Shown piece by piece: positions 7,543-14,856 of a stretch of 20,855 nt of DNA (positions are counted from its first letter, which is position 1; each line of letters opens with the position of its first letter). The notes below the pieces were generated by a model. That model saw nothing but the letters and a program-made list of their open reading frames with translations. It had not been told where the DNA came from and ran no database searches. This stretch comes from Minisyncoccota bacterium. GTDB taxonomy: Bacteria > Patescibacteriota > Minisyncoccia > UBA6257 > JAAZHW01. Where the stretch lies: the NCBI GenBank assembly GCA_028696375.1, contig JAQVHD010000009.1, positions 1 through 20,855 of the forward strand, given 5' to 3'. A program made the position numbers and the translations under genes.

Positions 7543-9075
7543 TTAATTTTCGTTTTTTAATCGGTAATGCAACGCTTCAGCGACATGCTCGGTCTTGATT
7601 AAATCTGAGTGATTAAGATCCGCAATAGTTCGAGCAACTTTTAAAAGCTTATAATAGCTGCGGGCAGAGAGATAGAAACTTTCCACTGCTTTTTTAAGCA
7701 GTGCTTCGGCTTCTTTTTCGAGCGGGCAAAATTTTTCTGCTTCTTTTGAAGTCATTTCCCCATTAGTATAAATCGCTCTACTGAGATTTTTAAATCGCTC
7801 TTTTTGAATTTGTCTGGTTTCTTCAATCCGCGAACGAATTGCATCTGACGTTTCCCCTTTTTCTTCGGATTTGAGATCTTCATATTTAACGCGCGGAACC
7901 TCAATTTGCATATCAATGCGGTCCATTAATGGTCCGGAGATTTTTTTCTGGTATTTCAAAATCTCTGCTGGAGTACAATGACATTCTTTTTCTGGATCGC
8001 CATAATAACCGCAAGGACAGGGATTCATTGCAGCCACCAAAATAAAACGCGCTGGAAAAGTTAAACTGCCCTGAACTCGACTAATAGTAATTTCGCCATC
8101 TTCCAAGGGTTGGCGCAAACTCTCCAAGACATCGCGGCTAAATTCAGCAATTTCATCCATAAATAAAACACCGCGGTGCGCCAAACTAATTTCACCGGGC
8201 TTTGGCCAAGAACCTCCACCTACCACTGCAATTTTAGAAGCTGTGTGATGAGGGGCACGATATGGCCTTAAGGTAATTAGAGGTTCTTCTTCTGATGTCA
8301 ATCCGCACACACTATAAATTTTCGTTACTTCTAGTGCCTCCTCTAAAGACATCGGCGGTAAAATGGAGGGCAAGGCCTTGGCCAACATGCTTTTACCAGA
8401 ACCAGGAGAGCCAAACATTAAAATATTATGTCCGCCTGCTGCAGCAATTTCCAAAGCTCTTTTGGCTTGTTGCTGCCCCTTAATATCAACGAAATCAACT
8501 GCATAGTTTCTATTTTGCGAGATTTGAAGTTCTTTGTTGCTGATAAACCCAACTTCCTTCTTCCCTTCTAAGTACTCGATCACCTCTCTTAAATTTTCAC
8601 AACCTACAAGCTTAATTCCTTTGATAATTTCGGCCTCTTTAATATTTTTAGCTGGCAAAATCACCTCGTCAAATTTTTCTTTCGCCATTAAAATAATAGG
8701 TAAAATGCCCGCAACGGGCCTGAGACTGCCGTCGAGAGCAAGTTCCCCCAAAAAAAGTTTTTTGCGGGCATCAAAAGGTTTAATTTGATTTGAAGCTAAA
8801 AGATAACCTACAGCTATAGCCAAATCATAGGCCGAACCTTCTTTTTTAAGATCGGCGGGCGCTAAATTCACAGTAATTTTTCTGTTTTGTCTTTGAGGGG
8901 CAGCGGCGCCACTATTTTTAATAGCCGAAGAAACACGATCTTTGGCCTCGCTTACGGCCTTATCAGCTAATCCTACAATATTAAAAGAATGAAGGCCCGG
9001 ACCTAAATCCACCTCCACCTCAATCGGTTGAGCTTTTATTCCAATAACAGCTGATGAATAAATCTTAGCCGTCAT
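7543..9075 (-). CDS. comM: ComM/YifB-type Mg-chelatase-like AAA+ ATPase
   Basis: 510 aa, usual size for the family. ComM-type helicases promote branch migration during integration of incoming DNA in natural transformation. Layout: N-terminal Lon-protease-like S5 fold (about 1-170, with VNLAPADLKKEGSAYDLAIA), AAA+ core with Walker A GSPGSGKS (222-229), Walker B VLFMDEIAEF (303-312), a Cys cluster NPCPCGYYGD...CHC (Cys353, 355, 365, 367) typical of YifB, sensor region, and C-terminal Mg-chelatase lid. ATG at 9075 is 22 nt after the dksA-like gene, so it is probably the last gene of the rtcB-to-comM run. Presence of comM fits DNA uptake ability in these genomes, though no other uptake gene is in view. 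Confidence 0.95.
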   Translation of the reverse strand: MTAKIYSSAVIGIKAQPIEVEVDLGPGLHSFNIVGLADKAVSEAKDRVSSAIKNSGAAAPQRQNRKITVNLAPADLKKEGSAYDLAIAVGYLLASNQIKPFDARKKLFLGELALDGSLRPVAGILPIILMAKEKFDEVILPAKNIKEAEIIKGIKLVGCENLREVIEYLEGKKEVGFISNKELQISQNRNYAVDFVDIKGQQQAKRALEIAAAGGHNILMFGSPGSGKSMLAKALPSILPPMSLEEALEVTKIYSVCGLTSEEEPLITLRPYRAPHHTASKIAVVGGGSWPKPGEISLAHRGVLFMDEIAEFSRDVLESLRQPLEDGEITISRVQGSLTFPARFILVAAMNPCPCGYYGDPEKECHCTPAEILKYQKKISGPLMDRIDMQIEVPRVKYEDLKSEEKGETSDAIRSRIEETRQIQKERFKNLSRAIYTNGEMTSKEAEKFCPLEKEAEALLKKAVESFYLSARSYYKLLKVARTIADLNHSDLIKTEHVAEALHYRLKNEN

Positions 9076-9097
9076 AATTGGAAAATTTTTTTAAAAT

Positions 9098-9490
9098 TTA
9101 AGCGGACGCTGTGTTTTTCTTTTTGACACACTTAGTGCAAGTCTGCGCTGCCGGTTCAATTCTCAAACGGGCTTCTTCAATTAATTCACCGCACTCTTCG
9201 CAAATTCCATAAGTACCTGCTTTAATTCTTTCCAGAGCATCATTAATACGAGCCAAATCACCTTCCCAAACCAATTTTAAAGATAAAAGGTTGTTAAGTT
9301 CTTCGATTTCGTCAGCTTCAATTGAAGAATCTTCCGAAGCAGTAAAATCAGGCATTTTAATTGCCATGTCTTTTTCTTTAAGATTTAAATCGGCAATTTT
9401 ATCTTCTAATTCCTTTTTTTCTTTTTCCAGCAACCCTTGAAATGCTTTCAGTTGTTTTTTATCTATTTTTTTCTTTTTAAAAATAGTCAT
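9098..9490 (-). CDS. DksA/TraR-family zinc-finger protein
   Basis: 130 aa. An N-terminal coiled coil (about 10-90, rich in Lys/Glu/Leu) is followed by a C4 zinc finger: Cys97, Cys100, Cys118, Cys121 with the family signature GTYGICEECG. DksA-family proteins enter the RNA polymerase secondary channel and change promoter response, in many bacteria together with ppGpp. The coiled-coil tip residues typical of E. coli DksA (DxxDxA) are not obvious here; an acidic cluster (EDSSIEADEIEE, 53-64) precedes the finger. It is therefore safer to call it DksA/TraR-like than DksA. It lies 14 nt after rplT, an unusual but plausible placement for coupling to ribosomal protein expression. Confidence 0.9.
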   Translation of the reverse strand: MTIFKKKKIDKKQLKAFQGLLEKEKKELEDKIADLNLKEKDMAIKMPDFTASEDSSIEADEIEELNNLLSLKLVWEGDLARINDALERIKAGTYGICEECGELIEEARLRIEPAAQTCTKCVKKKNTASA

Positions 9491-9504
9491 AATTTTTATA
9501 GTTT

Positions 9505-9852
9505 TTATTTTTTAACTTCGGCCACTAATGATCGGAATACTTCTGGATTTGTTTCAGCTAAGTCCGCTAAAAGTTTCCGATTAATAGCAATATCATTTGT
9601 CTTGAGTAAATGAATAAACTCATTATATTTTAATCCCTCTTTCAAAGCCGCTGCTTTAATTTTAGTTTCCCACAATTGACGAAAATTTCGCTTTTTCTGT
9701 TTCCGGCCAACAAAAGAACGACTCTGAGCGTGAAGCAGCGCTTCTTTCGCTAATCGTTCTTTTGATTTCCGACCCCATTTAAATCCTTTGGTCTGCTTAA
9801 GGGTTTTTTCTCTTTTTTTGTGACTAGTGACTCCTCTTTTAACTCTTACCAT
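9505..9852 (-). CDS. rplT: 50S ribosomal protein bL20
   Basis: 115 aa, full length. The N-terminus MVRVKRGVTSHKKREKTL and the following basic helix (KGFKWGRKSKERLAKEALLHAQSRSFVGRKQKKRNFRQLW, split here by feature only) are characteristic of bL20, which binds 23S rRNA early in 50S assembly. The globular C-terminal part (about 60-115) is also typical. It follows rpmI by 62 nt in the conserved infC-rpmI-rplT order. In other bacteria bL20 represses this operon by binding its leader or internal mRNA; no such site was identified here. Confidence 0.98.
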   Translation of the reverse strand: MVRVKRGVTSHKKREKTLKQTKGFKWGRKSKERLAKEALLHAQSRSFVGRKQKKRNFRQLWETKIKAAALKEGLKYNEFIHLLKTNDIAINRKLLADLAETNPEVFRSLVAEVKK

Positions 9853-9914
9853 AAATAAAGAAAACTCAGCACTTATTTAAATATCTCTGATTTAAATCCA
9901 GTGCCTTAATAAAA

Positions 9915-10109
9915 TTATTTAGTATGCGGAAGGAATTTTTTAATAGTTTTTTCGTCTGTTTTGTAAAACGATTTTACCTTCCTTTTGTCTTGATTTTTTC
10001 GACCTGAAAGTTTGGCTTTAAAATGACTCTGTTTAATAGGCCGATGAAGAGCTTTCTGATTTTTACTTAATTTTATTCTTTTTTGAAATGATTTCGTGTT
10101 TTTTTGCAT
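9915..10109 (-). CDS. rpmI: 50S ribosomal protein bL35, divergent N-terminus
   Basis: 64 aa from ATG 10109. The C-terminal part is clear: basic HRPIKQSHF, KRKVKSFYKTDEK, KKFLPH matches the bL35 ending (usually KADxKRIKKLLPY). The start usually reads MPKxKTxKxxxKRF; here it reads MQKNTKSFQKRI, so the MPK is missing and the first turn is altered. The longer frame from TTG 10124 would add five residues overlapping infC; ATG 10109, one base after the infC stop, is the better choice. No Shine-Dalgarno is visible, so translation may depend on coupling to infC. Position between infC and rplT is the conserved order. Confidence 0.93.
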   Translation of the reverse strand: MQKNTKSFQKRIKLSKNQKALHRPIKQSHFKAKLSGRKNQDKRKVKSFYKTDEKTIKKFLPHTK

Positions 10110-10110
10110 A

Positions 10111-10626
10111 TTAACCAATAACAATTGTTAACCCGCGAGGTGAGCTCTTAATATCTTGGATGATTTTATAAGGATGTTGAATGGAGTTTAAAAAATTCTT
10201 TAATTTTTCTGTGGCTAAATCTTTGTGACTTTTTTCTCTCCCTCTTAAAACAATCTCGATTTGTACTTTCAATCCTTGCTTCAAAAATTCTTCAGTCTGT
10301 TTGGCTCTTACTTCCATATCGTGCTTGCCAATATTAAATGTTAAACGAATCTGCTTCATTTCATCTCCGCGTTCTTTGGCTTTTTGTTTTTTTTCGGTTT
10401 TTTCTTGCTGATAGAGAAACTTTCCGTAATCACAAATTTTAACCACTGGCGGGTTCGCTGTCTTAACAATCTCAACCACATCTAAATTTTTAGATTGAGC
10501 TAAATTAAGAGCTTCCGCCAATGACATAATGCCTAAATTGCCACCGTTTTCATCAATAACTCTAACCTCATTCGCCCTTATTTGATTGTTGATATTATAT
10601 TTTTTTAAAATTTTTGTCAATCGCAA
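10111..10626 (-). CDS. infC: Translation initiation factor IF-3
   Basis: 171 aa. IF-3 binds the 30S subunit, keeps it apart from 50S and checks the start codon. The N-terminal domain is recognisable from NINNQIRANEVRVI (11-24) and PPVVKICDYGKFLYQQEK (59-76); the C-terminal domain from KQIRLTFNIGKHDMEVR and VQIEIVLRGRE. No ATG is available: the frame begins TTG (10626) or TTG (10620), or ATT as in several other bacteria. Non-ATG starts are a classic self-regulation device for infC because IF-3 discriminates against them. The second TTG coincides with a TTGACA box. The gene begins 33 nt after the tmRNA 3' end. Confidence 0.96.
   Translation of the reverse strand: MRLTKILKKYNINNQIRANEVRVIDENGGNLGIMSLAEALNLAQSKNLDVVEIVKTANPPVVKICDYGKFLYQQEKTEKKQKAKERGDEMKQIRLTFNIGKHDMEVRAKQTEEFLKQGLKVQIEIVLRGREKSHKDLATEKLKNFLNSIQHPYKIIQDIKSSPRGLTIVIG
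10594..10620 (-). promoter_or_regulatory. Possible promoter overlapping the infC start
   Basis: TTGACA (10620-10615) and TATAAT (10599-10594) both match consensus on the minus strand but are 15 bp apart, shorter than optimal. A transcript from here would lack the IF-3 start codons and would serve rpmI-rplT rather than full-length infC. It may also be chance in AT-rich sequence. Confidence 0.3.
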
Positions 10627-10658
10627 TCCGACTATATTTTAAAATTTTTTACTTTGAG

Positions 10659-11004
10659 TGGAGATGGCGGGAATTGAACCCGCGTCAGCGAAAAAAGTGA
10701 TTTTCGAGCTTTCCAGACATTCAGCCGATTTGTTCAAAGGACTAATATTAAAATCGGCAAAACTATTAATCCCTCGCCTCTGAGTTTGGTCGCTTTTATG
10801 ATCAAAGGCGCTCATAAAAGCCTAGCTCAATAATTTGACACCCTTCTAGCCTATTGAGCATCAGCTAGTCGGATGCTGGCTTAAGCTAACGCGAAAGCCA
10901 GATTGGAATTTGAATTGGCAATTTTTGTTGCCCGATGATTAACGAGGTAACGGATCCTCGATCTGACTCGAAAATGTTTTTTCGCTTCGAAGCCAATCAT
11001 CCCC
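10659..11004 (-). ncRNA. ssrA: Transfer-messenger RNA (tmRNA, SsrA)
   Basis: A one-piece tmRNA of about 346 nt that rescues stalled ribosomes with SmpB. The 5' GGGGATG (11004-10998) pairs with 3' CATCTCC (10666-10660), followed by discriminator A; CCA is not encoded. The T-arm GCGGG-TTCAATT-CCCGC and the 5' GGCTTCGA are characteristic. The tag frame starts at resume codon GCA (10931) and reads ATKIANSNSNLAFALA then TAA (10883-10881), with the hydrophobic ALA-type ending recognised by proteases. Pseudoknot-type pairings lie downstream. The 5' end is only 3 nt after the smpB stop, so the RNA is probably processed from a longer smpB transcript or started inside smpB. Confidence 0.96.
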
Positions 11005-11007
11005 GAA

Positions 11008-11454
11008 TTAATAATTTTTAAGCCTTCTTTCCAACTCTCTTTGAGCTTCTCGTTCTTTGATAAGCTCTCTTTTGTCCACTTTTTTTCTACTTCTTGCTAA
11101 TCCTAATTCTAACTTTATTTTATTTTTTTTCAAGTAGACCGCCAAAGGTATAAGCATTAAGCGCTCAGCTTTCATTTTACCAATTAAATAATCTATCTCC
11201 TTGCGATGCAACAGCAATTTGCGACTCCGATCAGGTTTATAATCAGCTGGAGCATTGGCAGGCTGCCAAGCTGGAATAGAAGCATTAATTAGATATAATT
11301 CATTTCCATAAAGTTGAACAAAAGCACCGTCTAATGAAATATTACCCGCTTTGACTGACTTTACTTCGCAACCTAAAAGTTGAATGCCTGCTTCAAACTT
11401 TTCTACGATTTCATAATTAAATTGGGCTTTACGATTTTTTGCTAAAATCTGCAT
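11008..11454 (-). CDS. smpB: SsrA-binding protein SmpB
   Basis: 148 aa, normal length. SmpB binds the tRNA-like domain of tmRNA and its C-terminal tail probes the empty mRNA channel of stalled ribosomes. Visible family features: NRKAQFNYEI (6-15), the conserved GIQLLGCEVKSVKAG (23-37), GNELYLINASIPAW, RSRKLLLHRKEI, and the basic tail (KNKIKLELGLARSRKKVDKR then KEREAQRELERRLK). It starts 2 nt after the rtcB stop and stops 3 nt before its RNA partner, so protein and RNA are expressed as one unit. No oddities beyond the tight spacing. Confidence 0.98.
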   Translation of the reverse strand: MQILAKNRKAQFNYEIVEKFEAGIQLLGCEVKSVKAGNISLDGAFVQLYGNELYLINASIPAWQPANAPADYKPDRSRKLLLHRKEIDYLIGKMKAERLMLIPLAVYLKKNKIKLELGLARSRKKVDKRELIKEREAQRELERRLKNY

Positions 11455-11456
11455 AA

Positions 11457-12896
11457 TTATTCTCCTTTGATAACGGCGAGAGGAATAAGTTTGGCTACTT
11501 TTAATGATAAACCGCTTTTATCGACAACATTTATCACTTCATCAATATCTTTATAAGCTTGCGGGGCTTCTTCAGCCAATCCCTTTAAACTGTCACATTT
11601 AACAAGAATGCCTTTGCCTTTGAGTTGATTAATAATCGCTTGGGCTGATAAGTTTTTAATAGCTGAAGCTCGAGACATTTGACGGCCAGCGCCATGGCAA
11701 GTGGAGTGCCAACTTTCTTCGCTTTTTTCCGTGCCAATGAGAACATAAGAGGCAGTCCCCATGCTGCCGGGAATAAGAACCGGCTGACCGATAGCTTGAT
11801 ATTTTGCGGGGATTTCCGGATGATGAGCTGGAAAGGCGCGCGTTGATCCTTTGCGATGAACAACTAGGGTTTGCTTTTTGCCATCAATTTCATATTGCTC
11901 CAACTTGGCAATGTTGTGGGCAACATCATAAAGAATTCTGAGTTTATCTCCTTTGCCCAAAACCTTTTCCCAGGCTTGTCGAACAAAAAAACTGATCATC
12001 TGACGGTTGGCCCACGCAAAATTTGCAGCAGCCGCCATCGCTTGAAAATAATTTTGCCCTTCTTCGCTTTTAAAAGGAGCACAGGCCAATTCGCGATCTG
12101 GTAAATTAATCCGGTAATTCGGCATGGTACGCATCATAATTCGAATATAATCCGTGGCTACTTGATGACCTAATCCACGCGATCCCGTATGAATCATAAC
12201 CGCAATTTGATTGAGAAAAAGCCCGAATTTTTCAGCCACCTCTGGATTAAAAATTTCCGCTACTTTTTGAATTTCTAAAAAATGATTACCACTCCCCAAT
12301 GTGCCTACCTGATCACCACCACGATTTTTAGCTCGGCTGGAAACCGCCCGCGCATTCGCCATCTCTAAAGATCCGCCCGCTTCACAATATTCCAAATCCT
12401 CTGGATCGCCATATCCATTTTCAACTAATTGCCTTGCTCCATAATTCAAAATTTTATCCAAATCATTATGCCCCAGACTTTTTTTGTGTCCTCGGCCTAA
12501 ACCGGAAGGAACACTAATGGCAATCTCATCTGCCAGACGATTAAGATAGGGCTTCAGTTCGTCTTCTGAATAAGAAGATAAAAGAAGTCTCATTCCACAG
12601 TTAATATCATAACCAACGCCGCCAGGAGAAATGACACCTTCATCAGCTTTTATTGCCGCTACCCCGCCAATAGGGAATCCGTAACCCTCATGGATATCTG
12701 GCATTGCCAAGCTGTAACTCACAATCCCCGGCAAAGTAGCAACGTTGATTAATTGATTGAGGGAACGATCACGAAAAATTTCTTCCAGCATTTTCTCTGA
12801 AACATAAACCCGTGCCGGAACGCGCATGTCTGCTCGAAATTCTTTAGGAATCTCCCACAAATAATCATTAATTTTTATCAAATCTTTCTTCTCCAT
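11457..12896 (-). CDS. rtcB: RtcB RNA ligase
   Basis: 479 aa from ATG 12896; the longer frame to 12950 adds 18 hydrophobic, unlikely residues and overlaps the promoter. RtcB joins 2',3'-cyclic phosphate or 3'-phosphate ends to 5'-OH ends using GTP and Mn2+; it is the tRNA-splicing ligase of archaea and animals and an RNA repair ligase in bacteria. Key residues are present: Asp97 and Cys100 in GYDINCG, Asn204-His205 in SGNHFLE, His236 in HTGSRGLGH, and the guanylated His401 in CHGAGR. It heads the rtcB-smpB-ssrA run with a -10 20-odd nt upstream. No RNA cyclase RtcA or RtcR is nearby. Possible substrates include the interrupted tRNA near 16.2 kb. Confidence 0.97.
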   Translation of the reverse strand: MEKKDLIKINDYLWEIPKEFRADMRVPARVYVSEKMLEEIFRDRSLNQLINVATLPGIVSYSLAMPDIHEGYGFPIGGVAAIKADEGVISPGGVGYDINCGMRLLLSSYSEDELKPYLNRLADEIAISVPSGLGRGHKKSLGHNDLDKILNYGARQLVENGYGDPEDLEYCEAGGSLEMANARAVSSRAKNRGGDQVGTLGSGNHFLEIQKVAEIFNPEVAEKFGLFLNQIAVMIHTGSRGLGHQVATDYIRIMMRTMPNYRINLPDRELACAPFKSEEGQNYFQAMAAAANFAWANRQMISFFVRQAWEKVLGKGDKLRILYDVAHNIAKLEQYEIDGKKQTLVVHRKGSTRAFPAHHPEIPAKYQAIGQPVLIPGSMGTASYVLIGTEKSEESWHSTCHGAGRQMSRASAIKNLSAQAIINQLKGKGILVKCDSLKGLAEEAPQAYKDIDEVINVVDKSGLSLKVAKLIPLAVIKGE

Positions 12897-12923
12897 AAAA
12901 ATAAATTTTATAAATACAGTTAG

Positions 12924-12929
12924 ATTATA
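12924..12929 (-). promoter_or_regulatory. -10 element of the rtcB promoter
   Basis: TATAAT on the minus strand, 27 nt before the rtcB ATG, preceded by GTG. A -35 is weak: TTGATC at 12950-12945 gives only a 15-bp spacer. Transcription would start near 12917 with a leader of about 20 nt. Confidence 0.5.
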
Positions 12930-12982
12930 CACTATAAATTTCAAGATCAAAAATAACAGCCGGAGAGCAAGTATGACTTCAA

Positions 12983-13029
12983 AACCCGCTCGAGACTAAG
13001 GTAGAGTCCAATAACGAATGACACGGGTT
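12983..13029 (-). other. Stem-loop of unknown role upstream of rtcB
   Basis: Outer arms AACCCG (12983-12988) and CGGGTT (13024-13029) are complementary, with a second pairing GACT/AGTC (12994-12997 with 13005-13008) inside. It lies between the GT2 gene end and the rtcB promoter, and adjoins another hairpin at 13029-13063. It may be a terminator part; on the minus strand only TTTT follows. Confidence 0.3.
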
Positions 13030-13063
13030 AATAGCAATTTTTCTTATAGAAAAATTGCTATTA
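13029..13063 (-). terminator. AT-rich hairpin after the GT2 gene
   Basis: A 16-bp perfect stem (13029-13044 with 13048-13063) and 3-nt loop lie immediately after the stop codon at 13067. It has no trailing U run on the minus strand, so it is a weak candidate terminator or a 3'-end stabiliser. Confidence 0.5.
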
Positions 13064-13066
13064 CTT

Positions 13067-14707
13067 TTAAACATTGTTGACGTTTTGTTTTTTTGAATTT
13101 TGCATTTCTATTTGAGATTTGAATTTTGGTTGTATTTCTTCTGACTTCCGGTATTTGGGCGTTACCCAAAATCCCATATATTTTTTCAAAAGTAATCGCG
13201 TCTGAGCGTCTAATGCTGGGATGCTACCAAAGAAAATTAAATTAATAGGTGTTAAAATCCATTGAAGCACAAAGAGCAAATAACGATGTTTTCCGTAATA
13301 AGGTGGCCGCGGAGGCAAAAACCAAAAATTTAAAACAGCACAAGTAATAATTCCGATATTGGCCACAGTTAAAACATAGGCGGTCATTTTGGGCAAATAA
13401 AAGGACAAAATACTAAAATTAAACTTTGGTCCGCCTAACACTATTGGCAGCCAGCCTAAGAAGAAAATCAAAAGACTCGTTACTGCCCAACTGTAAAAGC
13501 CGTCAAAAAGGAAAAATCCATAGGTAATTTTTTTCTTCAAGGGAATATTCTTGTTTTTAACAAAGCCAAAAAAAGTATAGGCAATGTCTAAAGCGCCATA
13601 AGCCCAACGTCGCTGCTGCTTATACTGATTAATCATCGTTTTGATAAAACTTGCATCAACATTGGCATCCATCGAAACAGGATAAAACAAAGGCACCACT
13701 TCCCAATTACCATTGTAATACAAAAAGCACTGCCAAAAGATGCGTGAATCTTCCGAAACAACATTAGTTTGCCAAAAATCTACATCAACTAAAGCTTTAA
13801 ATGGCATTGAATGAGAAGAAAAAGTGGTCATTCTTTCAGGTCTTGATTGCTGAATTAATTGAAAAAATGTTGAGGAAAAAGAAATAACCCGAGCCAAAGC
13901 CGGCGCCTCCCAAATGTTATTGGTAAACAAAGGCACGGGCTGATAACTGGAATGATAGGGATTTTTGGCAGTAAGAAAATGATAAGTCAAGCAACCGAAA
14001 TAATCACTAGGCACAACAGTATCAATATCAAAGGTGGAAACTAAAATATGGTCGTAAGGAATCTGGAACTGATCAATAATCTGTGCTTTGGCTTGCCGGC
14101 CTGCCCACGTTTCATTAGCTCCCTTTCCGGCAATTTCGCCTACAATGTCTTTGGGGTGAACCGTAATCAAAAAATGCTTAAAGTTTTTTCCGAACTCTTG
14201 TTGGACTTTTTCTATTGTTGTCTGAATTTTATCTTGAGCACGTTCCTCAGTAGCCAAAACAACGATAAATCGATCTAAAGGGTAATTAACCGAACTCAAC
14301 GCTTGAAAGGTTGAAGCAACAACTGCATAAGGCTCATCAACCATTGGCAAAATAACTAAATGATAGACGTCTCGCCAATCAGTAACATTAACATTATATT
14401 TTTCTTTCGGCAGATTTTTTAATTCTCTTAGCCAATTTTTCTTTAAATACTCCCTCGTTTTTTTAGAGCTATAAGCCGCATGCCAACTAAAATAAATGGT
14501 TTTGATAAGCCAATAGGTATCAAAAACAATAATAAAAATTGCTGCTGCTACGGGCCATTGCCAAGAAACAACCACCATCAAAATTAGAGTCAGCCACGAA
14601 CAAATGCCCGGCAACATCTCAAAAAAGCGAAAAATCCGGCGTTCTTTCGAATTAGTGAGTTCATCTGCCTTTCCTACTTTAAGATAATAATTCTGATTTA
14701 CTCCCAT
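13067..14707 (-). CDS. Membrane-bound family 2 glycosyltransferase
   Basis: 546 aa. Two N-terminal membrane spans (about 33-70), a cytosolic GT-A domain (about 95-370) and at least four C-terminal spans (about 385-490). Catalytic signatures: DID in STFDIDT (near 224) for metal and nucleotide-sugar, an ED acceptor motif in VVSEDSRIFW, and QQRRW (QxxRW, near 367), the set seen in processive or polyprenyl-type GT2 enzymes such as cellulose or hyaluronan synthases. It probably builds or exports a surface glycan; the sugar and acceptor cannot be told. The C-terminal tail (from about 520) is Lys/Gln/Asn rich. The start lies 17 nt after tRNA-Arg on the same strand, so the mRNA is probably released by tRNA processing. 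Confidence 0.88.
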   Translation of the reverse strand: MGVNQNYYLKVGKADELTNSKERRIFRFFEMLPGICSWLTLILMVVVSWQWPVAAAIFIIVFDTYWLIKTIYFSWHAAYSSKKTREYLKKNWLRELKNLPKEKYNVNVTDWRDVYHLVILPMVDEPYAVVASTFQALSSVNYPLDRFIVVLATEERAQDKIQTTIEKVQQEFGKNFKHFLITVHPKDIVGEIAGKGANETWAGRQAKAQIIDQFQIPYDHILVSTFDIDTVVPSDYFGCLTYHFLTAKNPYHSSYQPVPLFTNNIWEAPALARVISFSSTFFQLIQQSRPERMTTFSSHSMPFKALVDVDFWQTNVVSEDSRIFWQCFLYYNGNWEVVPLFYPVSMDANVDASFIKTMINQYKQQRRWAYGALDIAYTFFGFVKNKNIPLKKKITYGFFLFDGFYSWAVTSLLIFFLGWLPIVLGGPKFNFSILSFYLPKMTAYVLTVANIGIITCAVLNFWFLPPRPPYYGKHRYLLFVLQWILTPINLIFFGSIPALDAQTRLLLKKYMGFWVTPKYRKSEEIQPKFKSQIEMQNSKKQNVNNV

Positions 14708-14724
14708 AAAGTAGTGATTAAAAG

Positions 14725-14797
14725 TGCGCCTGGCGCGACTTGAACGCGCAATCTTCGGCTCCGGAGGCCGACGCTTTATCCATTAAGCTACAGGCGC
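14725..14797 (-). tRNA. tRNA-Arg (anticodon CCG)
   Basis: A 73-nt cloverleaf. Acceptor arms GCGCCTG (14797-14791) and CAGGCGC (14732-14726) pair fully, discriminator A at 14725. Anticodon stem TCGGC/GCCGA encloses loop CTCCGGA, anticodon CCG, reading CGG. T-loop TTCAAGT. CCA is not encoded. It stands immediately upstream of the GT2 gene. Confidence 0.95.
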
Positions 14798-14820
14798 AAT
14801 TTTAACCATTTACATTTATT

Positions 14821-14850
14821 AGTATAACGTACTTCTTATAATCAGGTCCA
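14821..14850 (-). promoter_or_regulatory. Probable promoter of tRNA-Arg and the GT2 gene
   Basis: TATACT (14826-14821) with TGGACC (14850-14845) 18 bp upstream on the minus strand, 24 nt before the tRNA 5' end and directly after the ldcA stop. Confidence 0.45.
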
Positions 14851-14856
14851 GTGACC

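Noticed and set aside
11585..11863. 92-codon minus-strand frame inside rtcB
   Set aside because: An out-of-frame shadow of rtcB, which is fully conserved across the stretch.
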